Assembly (NCBI RefSeq): GCF_009864005.1
Contig: NZ_WEZQ01000005.1
Coordinates: 248,408-312,407, forward strand
DNA: 64,000 bases
Direction: 5' to 3'
Source of the DNA: Furfurilactobacillus milii
GTDB lineage: Bacteria; Bacillota; Bacilli; Lactobacillales; Lactobacillaceae
In this document: one piece after another, positions 46,038-55,613 of the stretch
Layout: every line of letters begins with the position of its first letter
Position numbering within the stretch: the first letter of the stretch is position 1
Position numbers and translations under genes: made by a program
The notes under the pieces: generated by a model
What the model saw: only the letters and a program-made list of their open reading frames with translations
What the model was told of the DNA's origin: nothing
The model's database searches: none

Positions 46038-46901
46038 TTATTTATGATTGTCGTAGGTCGTAGAACGCTTTAAGAACGCTTCATCGTTAGGATCTGAACC
46101 CACCCGACCGTTGCGGTCTAACGTCGCAATGGTGCGCATCTCTTCAGGCGTTAACGAAAAATCAAAGATGTCCGCATTCTCCTCGATTCGTTGCTGATGA
46201 ACGGACTTGGGGATGACCACCTCACCGCGTTGAACGTGCCAGCGGAGAACAATTTGTGCTGCACTCTTATGATGCTTAGCGGCTAAGTCAGCGATCACCG
46301 GATCACTGAGCACGTCACTCTTGCCACCGCCCAATGGACTCCATGCCTCGTGAACAATATGGTTGATTTCACAGTACTCATGGACTTCATTTTGTTGCAA
46401 GTATGGATGTGTTTCAACTTGGTTAATCATCGGTGAAACCGTGGCCGATGCCATCAAATGTTCAATGTGCCGTGGTTCAAAGTTGGAAACACCAATCGCC
46501 CGAATTTTACCAGCGTGATACAGGTCTTCCATGGCCCGCCAATTTTCTTCATAGCCAGCAGCTGGCCAGTGAATCAGATACAAATCCAAATAGTCAAAGC
46601 CTAATAGGCTTAGTGACCGGTTAAATTGATCAATTGTTTCCTGATAGCCGCGGATATTATTCCAAACTTTGGACGTGACAAATAAGTCTTGTCGTGGCAC
46701 ACCACTTTGACGAACACCATCGCCGACAGCGGCCTCGTTACCGTAAAAACTAGCCGTATCAATATGACGGTATCCCGCTTTCACTGCGTCAACAACACTG
46801 TCAACGACGACTTGCGGATCATTGACACGAAAGACGCCTAATCCAATTTGAGGGATTTCAACGCCATTACTCAATGTGATGCTAGGAATGTTTGAACTCA
46901 T
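46038..46901 (-). CDS. Aldo/keto reductase (2,5-diketo-gluconate reductase-like)
   Basis: A 287-residue AKR5-like enzyme: GVEIPQIGLGVFRV, HIDTASFYGNEAAVG with catalytic D and Y, VTSKVWN with K, LYLIHWPA with H, AIGVSNF, and IPKSVHQQRIEEN for NADPH. The ATG at 46901 is favoured because AAAGGA directly abuts the other ATG at 46910. It reduces aldehydes or ketones; substrate unknown. Only distantly related to the reductase at 40127. Confidence 0.93.
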   Translation of the reverse strand: MSSNIPSITLSNGVEIPQIGLGVFRVNDPQVVVDSVVDAVKAGYRHIDTASFYGNEAAVGDGVRQSGVPRQDLFVTSKVWNNIRGYQETIDQFNRSLSLLGFDYLDLYLIHWPAAGYEENWRAMEDLYHAGKIRAIGVSNFEPRHIEHLMASATVSPMINQVETHPYLQQNEVHEYCEINHIVHEAWSPLGGGKSDVLSDPVIADLAAKHHKSAAQIVLRWHVQRGEVVIPKSVHQQRIEENADIFDFSLTPEEMRTIATLDRNGRVGSDPNDEAFLKRSTTYDNHK

Positions 46902-47101
46902 GTTTGTCATCCTTTCTCAAATAAACTTACTTGTCCATTATCTCGTGAATGCCGCCATGTTTCAAATCCATTCATCATTCGTTTAAGAAAAAGAATGCGC
47001 AGTTACAGTCGTTATCAGCACACAGTAAATAATTGTCGTAAAATTAAAGATAGTATGTAAATCTGATGAAATGCAATCAACTATGAAAGTTGGTGATTCT
47101 T

Positions 47102-47782
47102 ATGCAAAGAGCTACGGTAATTAGCGATCACACATTTATCATGAAAGTCAGAACTGCGATTCTGCTTGCCTTTATTGGTGGGATGGTCGATGCCGATTCT
47201 TTTTGGTTTCACGGCGGTGTTTTTGCGAGTCTGCAGTCTGGTAACCTGGTCCTTCTTGGGATTAACATCGCTCGCGGACATTGGACTGCTGTTTGGCAAC
47301 GGTTGATTCCATTGCTGATTTTCTTCTTGGCTGTTGGTGTTACCCGGATCGTTCAGCAAACTATTTCAGTTCAGTCACTTCGCCAATGGATACGGATAAC
47401 CATTGCTGTCGAAACGCTGTTAATTATCCTATCGGCTACGCTTAACTTCCTACCTAATATCGTCATTACGTCGGGACTCTCGGCTTTATCCGGGATTCAA
47501 CTGCAATCCTTTCGCAATATTGACGATGTGACATTTAATTCGACGATGATGACGGGCAATATTCGTGCTTGTGCGGCCTTTTTGTTTGGTGGCCTCTGGC
47601 AACATGATTGGGTAATGGTTAATCAAGGGCTAAAACTACTCGGTATTTTCTCCGGCTTTTGTATTGGCGCCGTGACGCTTGTTTTTCTAAGTGATCAATT
47701 CGGGCAATTATCGTTGTTGCTAGCGGTAATCATTCTGATCATTATTTTAGTGGACCTATTGTCCACACATCTCACTGATTAA
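47102..47782 (+). CDS. DUF1275 (YoaK-like) membrane protein
   Basis: The 226-residue protein has about six helices and the DUF1275 hallmarks FIGGMVDADSFWFHGGVFAS, QSGNLVLLGI, QSFRNI and FNSTMMTGNIRACA. The start is uncertain (47090 or 47102). DUF1275 proteins are of unknown transport or membrane function. Divergent from the aldo/keto reductase. Confidence 0.88.
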   Translation: MQRATVISDHTFIMKVRTAILLAFIGGMVDADSFWFHGGVFASLQSGNLVLLGINIARGHWTAVWQRLIPLLIFFLAVGVTRIVQQTISVQSLRQWIRITIAVETLLIILSATLNFLPNIVITSGLSALSGIQLQSFRNIDDVTFNSTMMTGNIRACAAFLFGGLWQHDWVMVNQGLKLLGIFSGFCIGAVTLVFLSDQFGQLSLLLAVIILIIILVDLLSTHLTD

Positions 47783-47794
47783 ACTGCAAAATAA

Positions 47795-47852
47795 AAAGCC
47801 ATTTTCATGTTTGCACTGTCATCAGACAGTACCGTTGTGAAAATGGCATTTT
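47795..47852. terminator. Bidirectional terminator between the DUF1275 gene and degV
   Basis: AAAAAGCCATTTTCA...CACTGTC pairs with GACAGT...GTGAAAATGGC-TTTT between convergent genes. Confidence 0.8.
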
Positions 47853-47874
47853 AAATTAACAATCAAAATTTTAG

Positions 47875-48753
47875 TTAATCTTTATAAGCGCGTTTGTAAT
47901 CAATAACCCAAGCTAGGGCAAGCGCTTTTTCACCTAAATGAGCACCGATAACTGGCCCAAAATAACTTAGCTCAAACGGCATTTCAGGAAATTGCTTGGC
48001 TAGTTTGTCCCGCCACGTTTGCGCGGCAACTGGATCGTTGCCATGGATGACGATGCCTCGTAGCGGATAGTCAACCTTTTGCTGTGCTTCAGTAAACAAT
48101 GTTTCCACTCTTGCCAACGCCTTTTTAGTGGAACGCACTTTTTCGAAAGCGACAATTTCATGTGTGTCGTCATCAAATGTCAGTAGTGGTTTGATTTTTA
48201 ACACAGACCCAATGAAAGCTGAGGCGTTGGACAACCGGCCGCCACGCACCAAGTTCTGTAAATCGTCAACCACAAAGTATTCACCCATCGTGGCGCGCAT
48301 TTCTTCCAGCCGAGCAATAATTTCATCAGCATCAGCACCATTCTTAACCATGTGCGCGGCTTCCAGAACCAAATAGCCCATCAACCTAACCGTAATTTGC
48401 GAGTCAAACGGAATTACTTTGATTCGATCACTAACTTCACTAGCGACGCCTTGCAACGAATTAACAAAGCCAGAGATGGTAGATGCTAAGTGAATGCTAA
48501 TTACGGTGTCATAACCCTCATCAGCCAAGTGGTTATATAAATCAATCATCTCACCTAATGGTGGTTGCGACGTACTGGGAAACGATTTTGATTCACGCAG
48601 TAACTGGTAGAATCCTTCCGTACTAATGTCGACACCCTCGTCAAAGGTCTTGCCGTCCACAACAAACGAAATCGGAACTACGTGGATATTATTTTCATCA
48701 ACTTCAGTTTGCGACAGGTAACAGGTACTGTCTGTAACCACGGCAATCTTCAT
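47875..48753 (-). CDS. DegV family fatty-acid-binding protein
   Basis: The 292-residue protein shows the DegV fold: AVVTDSTCYL, VVPISFVVDGKTFDEGVDI, FPSTSQPP, ISIHLASTISGF, DDLQNLVRGGRLSN and GPVIGAHLGEKAL. DegV/FakB proteins bind a fatty acid and present it to the kinase FakA. No fakA is adjacent. Expressed as a single gene. Confidence 0.93.
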   Translation of the reverse strand: MKIAVVTDSTCYLSQTEVDENNIHVVPISFVVDGKTFDEGVDISTEGFYQLLRESKSFPSTSQPPLGEMIDLYNHLADEGYDTVISIHLASTISGFVNSLQGVASEVSDRIKVIPFDSQITVRLMGYLVLEAAHMVKNGADADEIIARLEEMRATMGEYFVVDDLQNLVRGGRLSNASAFIGSVLKIKPLLTFDDDTHEIVAFEKVRSTKKALARVETLFTEAQQKVDYPLRGIVIHGNDPVAAQTWRDKLAKQFPEMPFELSYFGPVIGAHLGEKALALAWVIDYKRAYKD

Positions 48754-48809
48754 AAGCTCTCGTTAGCCTTCTTTTTTCCAAAATGTATTTTTCAATTCTA
48801 ACACACATC

Positions 48810-48853
48810 AAAAAAAGCGACTACCACTCATCGACAAAATGACGGTATCGCTT
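48810..48853 (-). terminator. Terminator after marR
   Basis: On the minus strand AGCGATACC pairs with GGTAGTCGCT (one mismatch) and TTTTTTT follows. Confidence 0.8.
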
Positions 48854-48916
48854 CTATATGAACATAAATAATAGTGCCTCAATAATAAAGGTCTCTTTAT
48901 AAACAGTAACTATACG

Positions 48917-49348
48917 CTAGTTAACGCCGTTTTTATTTGTTCGGGATAAGCTCGTTTCTAACCGATTTAACAAAATCTGTAGCAAGTTTTTTTCTTCATC
49001 TGTCCACTTATCAAATACCGTAGCTGTGAGCTGTTCGTACCCTTGGTTGATATCAGTCAATGCCTGTTGGCCCTGTTCCGTGACGTGATAAATGAGCTGC
49101 CGGTGGTCACGGCCAGTTGCTTCTTTGTCGATCATGGCCTTAGTACCGAGACTCTTGAGCTGACGACTCAATGTAGATGTGTCAAGCGTAGTGGCAGCTG
49201 ACAACTGTTCTTGCGTTGTGTGACCGTCTGCCAAATTCATCAACAATTGCCATTCTGCGATGGTTAACTGATATTGTTTAGTTAATGCTAATAATTGTGC
49301 TCGATGAATTTTTTCACTGTCTCGTAAGGCTTCTAAACTCTGTTTCAT
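48917..49348 (-). CDS. MarR-family transcriptional regulator
   Basis: The 143-residue winged-helix protein has YQLTIAEWQLLMNLADG, TQEQLSAATTLDTSTLSRQL and the wing DKEATGRDHRQLIYHVTEQG. A palindrome overlaps its probable -10, suggesting autoregulation. The divergent neighbour is rqcH, a core gene that may not be its target. Confidence 0.92.
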   Translation of the reverse strand: MKQSLEALRDSEKIHRAQLLALTKQYQLTIAEWQLLMNLADGHTTQEQLSAATTLDTSTLSRQLKSLGTKAMIDKEATGRDHRQLIYHVTEQGQQALTDINQGYEQLTATVFDKWTDEEKNLLQILLNRLETSLSRTNKNGVN

Positions 49349-49391
49349 ATGTATGTACCTGCATTCGTTAATATTTTCTTAACCTGTATTG

Positions 49392-49403
49392 TATTGTACA
49401 ATA
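49392..49403. promoter_or_regulatory. Likely MarR operator
   Basis: The dyad TATTGTACAATA lies on the probable -10 (TACAAT) of the marR promoter; TTGTAA 18 bp upstream is a suitable -35. Confidence 0.55.
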
Positions 49404-49445
49404 TCAAACTTGCACTTTACAAGTACCATTATTCAATTCTTTATT

Positions 49446-49474
49446 TTGCCTTGTAAATTAGAGACGTCTATAAT
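49446..49474 (+). promoter_or_regulatory. Promoter of rqcH
   Basis: TTGCCT (49446-49451) and TATAAT (49469-49474) with a 17-bp spacer. Confidence 0.75.
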
Positions 49475-49558
49475 AATAAAGACTGTTCTGTAGTTTGCTT
49501 GATCAAAAGTGGACTAACATTTATCACACAATCAATTTTATTAAGGAGGTGCTTTGAA

Positions 49559-51265
49559 ATGTCCTTTGATGGCGCTTTTACGCATGCAATGGTTACCGAG
49601 TTGCAACAAACCTTAACTGGTGGTCGAGTTGCTAAAATATCACAACCCTATCCTAACGAAGTGGTTTTGACCATTCGCAACAATAGCCAAAACTACCCTT
49701 TGCTACTGTCAGCTCATCCAACCTATGCTCGTTTGCAGATCACCCGCATTCCGTACGCCAATCCTGCAACGCCAAGTAACTTCACCATGATGTTACGGAA
49801 ATACTTGGATGGTTCAATTCTCAATAGTTTGGAACAAGTTGAAAATGACCGGATCGTCCGTTTGGCATTTAACACCCGCAACGAATTAGGTGACCAGGAG
49901 ACAATTGCCCTCACCATTGAAATGATGGGCCGGCACAGTAACGTTTTTCTAATTGAACAAAGTGATAACCGCATTCTTGATCTTATTAAGCACGTTAATC
50001 CTGACCAAAACCGGGTTCGCTCATTGCTGCCTGGCGCTACTTACATTGCGCCGCCAAAACAAGACGACGTCAATCCGTTTACGACTAGTGCCAACGTTAA
50101 CGATCTAGTTCGTGATTATCCTAATGAAGACGTTTTGGCTAAGCAGCTGCAGCAAACCTTTCAAGGATTGGCCCGCGATACAGCATTAGGGTTAGCTGGT
50201 GCATTACATGCCACTAACGGTAGTGTAGAAGAACGTTTCACCCATTTCTTTGCGCAATTCAATCAACCGGTACCGACATTAAATCGGCTAAAAAATGGTA
50301 AAACAAGTTTTAGTGCGTTTGCGATGCCAACACCCAACCTTGACGATACCCAAACATTTGCGACCCTCAGCGAACTGTTAGACTTTTTCTATCAGGATCG
50401 GGCCGAACGTGAACGTGTTAATGAGCAGGCTGGTAACCTGATTCACATTGTTCGTAACGAACTTAAGAAAAACCGTAGCAAGTTAAAAAAATTGCAGCAA
50501 ACCATGGCTGAAACCAATCAGGCCGACAGCTTTCGAATCAAAGGTGAATTGCTGACGACTTACCTCAATCAGGTCAAACGTGGGATGACTGAAATCACCT
50601 TGCCTAATTTTTACGATGATGAAAAACCATTAAAAATTAGCCTGTCAAATCAAATTGGACCATCTCAGAACGCACAGAAATATTTCAATCGTTACCAAAA
50701 GTTGAAAAACGCGGTTGCTTATGTGACGGAACAAATTCGCCTCACCCAAACCGAAATTGATTACTTGAGCAACATCCAGGCCCAAATTGAGCTTGCCAGT
50801 CCGAAAGATATCAATGAAATTCGTTTGGAATTACAGCAACAAGGTTATATTCGAGTTCATCGTAAACGCGGCAGTAAGAAGCCACGTTTACAGATTAGTC
50901 AACCAGAAAAGTTCCATGCTAGTGATGGAACTTTGATTTCCGTTGGTAAAAATAATCTACAAAATGATAAACTTACCCTCCACACAGCTAAAAAGACGGA
51001 TATTTGGTTGCATGTGAAAAACATGCCCGGTTCGCACGTTATTATCCATAGTGCTGACCCGTCGGACGAGACGATCGATGAAGCAGCCAACTTAGCTGCT
51101 TACTTCTCTAAAGCCCGTGATTCTGCCAGTGTGCCGGTTGACTATGTTCAAGTTAAGCGTGTCCACAAGCCCAATGGTGCTAAACCTGGTTTCGTCATTT
51201 ATGAAGGTCAGCAAACAGCCTATGCTACACCAGATGCTGAGCTAGTCAAAAGACTCCGCGGTTAA
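49559..51265 (+). CDS. rqcH: Ribosome quality control protein RqcH (NFACT/FbpA family)
   Basis: RqcH binds stalled 50S subunits and adds alanine tails to nascent chains. The ATG at 49559 follows GGAGG and begins MSFDGAFTHAMVTELQ, the true family start, giving 568 residues. The NFACT-N domain (EMMGRHSNVFLIEQ), a central coiled-coil HhH region with ELKKNRSKLKKLQQ, and the NFACT-R domain with TDIWLHVKNMPGSHVII are in order. The protein was earlier named fibronectin-binding protein A. A strong terminator follows. Confidence 0.93.
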   Translation: MSFDGAFTHAMVTELQQTLTGGRVAKISQPYPNEVVLTIRNNSQNYPLLLSAHPTYARLQITRIPYANPATPSNFTMMLRKYLDGSILNSLEQVENDRIVRLAFNTRNELGDQETIALTIEMMGRHSNVFLIEQSDNRILDLIKHVNPDQNRVRSLLPGATYIAPPKQDDVNPFTTSANVNDLVRDYPNEDVLAKQLQQTFQGLARDTALGLAGALHATNGSVEERFTHFFAQFNQPVPTLNRLKNGKTSFSAFAMPTPNLDDTQTFATLSELLDFFYQDRAERERVNEQAGNLIHIVRNELKKNRSKLKKLQQTMAETNQADSFRIKGELLTTYLNQVKRGMTEITLPNFYDDEKPLKISLSNQIGPSQNAQKYFNRYQKLKNAVAYVTEQIRLTQTEIDYLSNIQAQIELASPKDINEIRLELQQQGYIRVHRKRGSKKPRLQISQPEKFHASDGTLISVGKNNLQNDKLTLHTAKKTDIWLHVKNMPGSHVIIHSADPSDETIDEAANLAAYFSKARDSASVPVDYVQVKRVHKPNGAKPGFVIYEGQQTAYATPDAELVKRLRG

Positions 51266-51294
51266 GCCAGTAACGCTATGCAGCTAACGTAAAT

Positions 51295-51335
51295 AAAAGA
51301 GGATTCGCGCAAAATTATGCGAATCCTCTTTTTGT
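51295..51335. terminator. Bidirectional terminator between rqcH and carB
   Basis: AAAAGAGGATTCGCGCA pairs with TATGCGAATCCTCTTTTT, T tracts on both strands, between convergent genes. Confidence 0.9.
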
Positions 51336-51360
51336 CTCGCCGTAAATCAACTAGCGATTG

Positions 51361-53949
51361 TTAGTTGATGATTTTAAACTCGTACGGAAACTTCACATTA
51401 ATCTTGGCACCTAATTTGAACTGGGCGCCGGCCAACGGTAAATTGGCACGCCAACGCGTATCAAGATTAACAGGAATATCGACCATTTCGACATCCCCAC
51501 GCGTGGCAGTGATAAATGGTCCCTGACTGAAATCGCGTCGATCAGCGGCCGTCGTTTTGTCTAACAAGGCGCGGACCAGCATGCGAATCCAGTTAATGCC
51601 TGTGCCCTTGTTCAACAAGCCAAACTCTGGGAATGGTAGGGCAGTGGTGACCATTCTTGAATGACCACTGAACGCAGAGAACAAGGTATTATAAAAACCG
51701 CTTTGTCGCATAGAACCAGGTTCCGCATCAATCCCTGGCACGCCTTGGTTGTCAACGACCAGTCGATGCGTTGGTGCATGATAAGCCGTTTGGGCAATTT
51801 CAACTGGGTCAGCGACGCCAATTTTATTAGTATGGTAAACAACTCTGGTTAAGAATTGGTCGCCATCTTGAGCTGCCTTGCTGGCCTTGTCCTTGTTAAT
51901 AACAATGACGTTAATGTGGCGCAATCGCAATGCACCAATCAGCTTCAGCCGATTGCCGGGCACAAACACCCAGCGTGGATGTTCCAAGTCAATAATGCCT
52001 AAAATATCCGAAATTTCCTGAGGCTCCAAGTACTGTTTATCGGTCAATTGTGGAATTAAGCTGATTGCGTTGGGGTTATTATTGACAACTACCGTTTTGA
52101 TACCTTGCTGATGCAACTCACTAATCACAGTGCTCATCACGTATTCGCCGGCAGCCCCGTCACCGAGCCGAAAAGCACCAGTTGTGACCACCAACGCAGT
52201 ATTGTCAGCTAGCGGTCGGCTTTCATTTTCCAGTTCGTACGTTGAATAAAATGTTGGCACTACTTCTGAAAACTCACCGGCAGTCGGTTCAACGGTCTTA
52301 TAAGTTGGGATAATGCCAGCGGTGTGTGCCTGGTTCATAACGGCATCGGCATTTGTCTGCCATAGCTGAGCAATAAGCCCATCACTAAAACCATAATACT
52401 TTGCTCGTTGCAACCATTCTTCAGATCCTGAGTGGGCCGCAATATCAACTTCCAGATTATAAATGTTGCGTAATTTGTGAAAATAAAACTCATCGATTTG
52501 CGTCAGCTCAGCTAATTCATCAGATTGGTAGCCGCGACGAATTGCTTCTAGCAACAGCATCATACGGTTATCATGGGGGTGAATTAATTGCTGAATCAGA
52601 TCGTTGTCTGATAATTTTGATAATGCATCAAAAGCGAAATCGCGATTGTGATAGTGAGCCGCCCGCATCGCCTTTAACATCGCCTCTTCCAGTGAACGAC
52701 CAATGCCAAGCGTAGCACCCACCGATTTCTGAACAGTTGTGAGCTGACGGTCCACTTTCACCCCACGTCGTTCTGCCTCATCAAAAGCAAAGATTGGAAA
52801 ACGGACAACAACGTGGTCTAATACGGGTTCAATTAACGCCGTCCGTTTCGCAAAACGACTCGACAACCGAACCTCAGGCAAAGAGATGCCCGTCATGACA
52901 TTAGCTGCTACCAGTGCAATCGGATAGCCACTAGCACGCGACAGCATGGCTGAAACGCGATCATAATAAGGATTTACTTTCATGATAAAGTAATTGTCCA
53001 ATACCGGATCCAACGCAAACTGAACGTGCATCACACCGACGATATGCAATCGCCGAGCTACGTGGAACGCTGCCTGACGCAACTTTTGATACTCACGATC
53101 CGTTAAAGTTTGAATTGGGGTCACTTCAATTGAATCGGCTGCATGAATACCAACCGGATCCATATCTTCCATCGCACCCAGTAAAAGCTCAGTTCCGCGT
53201 GCATCACGAAGGACCTCGAAAGACACTTCTTTCAGACCGACGATACTCTGATCCACAATCACTTGACGTGTGCGTGAGCGTTCAAAAGCGGCTGATAGAG
53301 CAACATCCAATTGGTCCGCATTTTCGGCCAGTACACGATCACCCTCACCACGCGGCGCCACCGACTTAACAATCACTGGGAATCCGACCTGACGAGCAAT
53401 ATCGAACGCATCGGATGTTGTACTAGCTACTTGCGACGTAATCACGGGTTCGCCTAAATCACGAAGCGTCTGATTCATTAACGCAGGATTATTGATTAAG
53501 CGAACTGTCGTCAACGGCATCCCCAAAACATTAATGTGCTTGTCATCCAAATAATCGTGGGCAATCAATTCCTCAACAGTTCTCATGGCAGTGAGTCCGC
53601 CAACCGTTGGCACGATGCTGGTAATATGTTCACTTTCAATTACCTGGCGCACCGTAGCAACGTCAGATGGATCTCCCATAATCACTGTCGCACCGCATGC
53701 ATTTTCCATTGAAAACGAAAACGGATTGTTGTTTAAATAAACTGTATCGTAGTTGTGTTTATGAAGTACACTCAACGTTTGATAGGTCGCAGCATCTAAC
53801 TCCGTTTCGTGACCAAAATCGTTCGGACCGTCACCAATCACTAACAGGCGCTGGTGAACAGATGCCGTTTTTTCTGCTGAGTGCTCGGCTTGATTAAATG
53901 CCGCAAGCTGAGCAGTCGTTTGTGCACCCTGACTTGTTTCTTCTGCCAT
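51361..53949 (-). CDS. Carbamoyl-phosphate synthase large-subunit homologue, shortened and apparently inactive
   Basis: The 862-residue protein aligns with CarB (normally about 1,060) but lacks much of it. Residues 30-400 correspond to the first ATP-grasp half with conserved MGIH-type VGIHAADSIEV, QTLTD and HVQFAL; yet the glycine-rich loop is lost, the metal-binding Glu is K324 and the following Arg is Y328 (in KVNPYYDR). An oligomerisation region follows (about 440-560), then the second pre-ATP-grasp segment with VVVNNNPNAIS and IIDLEHP, but most of the second ATP-grasp domain is missing and only about 70 unrelated-looking residues replace it. The frame is uninterrupted; its ATG overlaps the carA stop by one base. 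Confidence 0.88.
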   Translation of the reverse strand: MAEETSQGAQTTAQLAAFNQAEHSAEKTASVHQRLLVIGDGPNDFGHETELDAATYQTLSVLHKHNYDTVYLNNNPFSFSMENACGATVIMGDPSDVATVRQVIESEHITSIVPTVGGLTAMRTVEELIAHDYLDDKHINVLGMPLTTVRLINNPALMNQTLRDLGEPVITSQVASTTSDAFDIARQVGFPVIVKSVAPRGEGDRVLAENADQLDVALSAAFERSRTRQVIVDQSIVGLKEVSFEVLRDARGTELLLGAMEDMDPVGIHAADSIEVTPIQTLTDREYQKLRQAAFHVARRLHIVGVMHVQFALDPVLDNYFIMKVNPYYDRVSAMLSRASGYPIALVAANVMTGISLPEVRLSSRFAKRTALIEPVLDHVVVRFPIFAFDEAERRGVKVDRQLTTVQKSVGATLGIGRSLEEAMLKAMRAAHYHNRDFAFDALSKLSDNDLIQQLIHPHDNRMMLLLEAIRRGYQSDELAELTQIDEFYFHKLRNIYNLEVDIAAHSGSEEWLQRAKYYGFSDGLIAQLWQTNADAVMNQAHTAGIIPTYKTVEPTAGEFSEVVPTFYSTYELENESRPLADNTALVVTTGAFRLGDGAAGEYVMSTVISELHQQGIKTVVVNNNPNAISLIPQLTDKQYLEPQEISDILGIIDLEHPRWVFVPGNRLKLIGALRLRHINVIVINKDKASKAAQDGDQFLTRVVYHTNKIGVADPVEIAQTAYHAPTHRLVVDNQGVPGIDAEPGSMRQSGFYNTLFSAFSGHSRMVTTALPFPEFGLLNKGTGINWIRMLVRALLDKTTAADRRDFSQGPFITATRGDVEMVDIPVNLDTRWRANLPLAGAQFKLGAKINVKFPYEFKIIN

Positions 53950-55028
53950 TAATGCTGTTCACCTCTAATTCCTGTGAGCTCGATGAAGTCGTCAAACACT
54001 TGGGTTGCTTCCCACGGACCCGGCGCAGCATCCGGAAAGAATTGAACCGAAAATGCTGGATAATCACGGTGGCGTAACCCTTGGATTGAACCATCGATCA
54101 AGTCAATATGCGTAATCAAAAGCTGATCACGATTGATACTATCACGCTCAACGCCATATTCTTCGGCCTGTGCCGCATACATAATCTGATTAGTAATGAT
54201 TTCACGGATGGGATGATTCATTCCCTGATGAGCAACTGGCAGGCGTTGAATCGTTGCACCATTAGCTAGCGCGAATAGTTCGTGACCTAACCCGATTCCT
54301 AATAACGGCACGCGCGTTTCCAGCGTTTTAATGGTCGTTAAAATGTCCTTACCTAGATCACGCGGATCCCCAGGTCCACTCGACAAGATAATGCCATCCG
54401 GATCGAGGTTAAGAATATCATCAGCAGTCGTCGTGTATGGCACCACAGTTACATTTGCATCACGAACCGCCAGTTCCCTTAAAATACCGCTTTTTAGACC
54501 AAAATCCATGACCACAATGTTATGACCCATGCCGGGGTTGGCATATGGGCGTGGTGTGGCCACCTGTGAAACTTGCTGATTTGTCAGCACGATGGCATTA
54601 AGTTGGTCAAACGCGTGCTCATCAGCAACGTCAACGATGCTGGCGTTAAGACCATTATGGGTTCTCAGCTTACGGACTAATTGCCGTGTGTCAATGCCTG
54701 CAATCCCCGGAATGTTATGGACACGTAGAAATTGATCCAAACTTAAAGATCGCTGTCGATTGGTGGACACTTCTGCCACTTCGCGCACCACGACCCCTTT
54801 AGCAGTTGGCAAAATTGATTCATAACTTTCATGATTAACGCCCACAGCGCCAATGGTTGGTGTGGTAAAGACAATTATTTGATTGTGATAAATCGGATCA
54901 GTAATAATTTCTTGATACCCGGTGACACTCGTATTAAAAACGATGGTGCCGCTTGTAGTTGCCGGCGATCCAAACGCTTGACCTTTATAGGCCGTGCCAT
55001 CTGAAAGAATTAAATAGCGTTCTGTCAT
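53949..55028 (-). CDS. Carbamoyl-phosphate synthase small-subunit homologue lacking the glutaminase triad
   Basis: The 359-residue protein (ATG 55028, GAAAGGA upstream) is clearly CarA/PyrAA: N-terminal domain with FNTSVTGYQEIITDP and GIAGIDTRQLVRKLR, then a class I amidotransferase domain with VVMDFGLKSGILREL and LSSGPGDP. The nucleophile loop reads LGIGLGHE, with G246 in place of Cys, and the His-Glu pair appears as QFFPDAAPG with F331 and D333. The codons were checked in the DNA. Glutamine hydrolysis should be impossible. It follows pyrR by about 33 bp and is coupled to carB. Confidence 0.92.
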   Translation of the reverse strand: MTERYLILSDGTAYKGQAFGSPATTSGTIVFNTSVTGYQEIITDPIYHNQIIVFTTPTIGAVGVNHESYESILPTAKGVVVREVAEVSTNRQRSLSLDQFLRVHNIPGIAGIDTRQLVRKLRTHNGLNASIVDVADEHAFDQLNAIVLTNQQVSQVATPRPYANPGMGHNIVVMDFGLKSGILRELAVRDANVTVVPYTTTADDILNLDPDGIILSSGPGDPRDLGKDILTTIKTLETRVPLLGIGLGHELFALANGATIQRLPVAHQGMNHPIREIITNQIMYAAQAEEYGVERDSINRDQLLITHIDLIDGSIQGLRHRDYPAFSVQFFPDAAPGPWEATQVFDDFIELTGIRGEQH

Positions 55029-55061
55029 CTGCACGTTCCTTTCTATCTGGTACCTTGTCTG

Positions 55062-55604
<543 letters not shown>

Positions 55605-55613
55605 TTACCCCTT

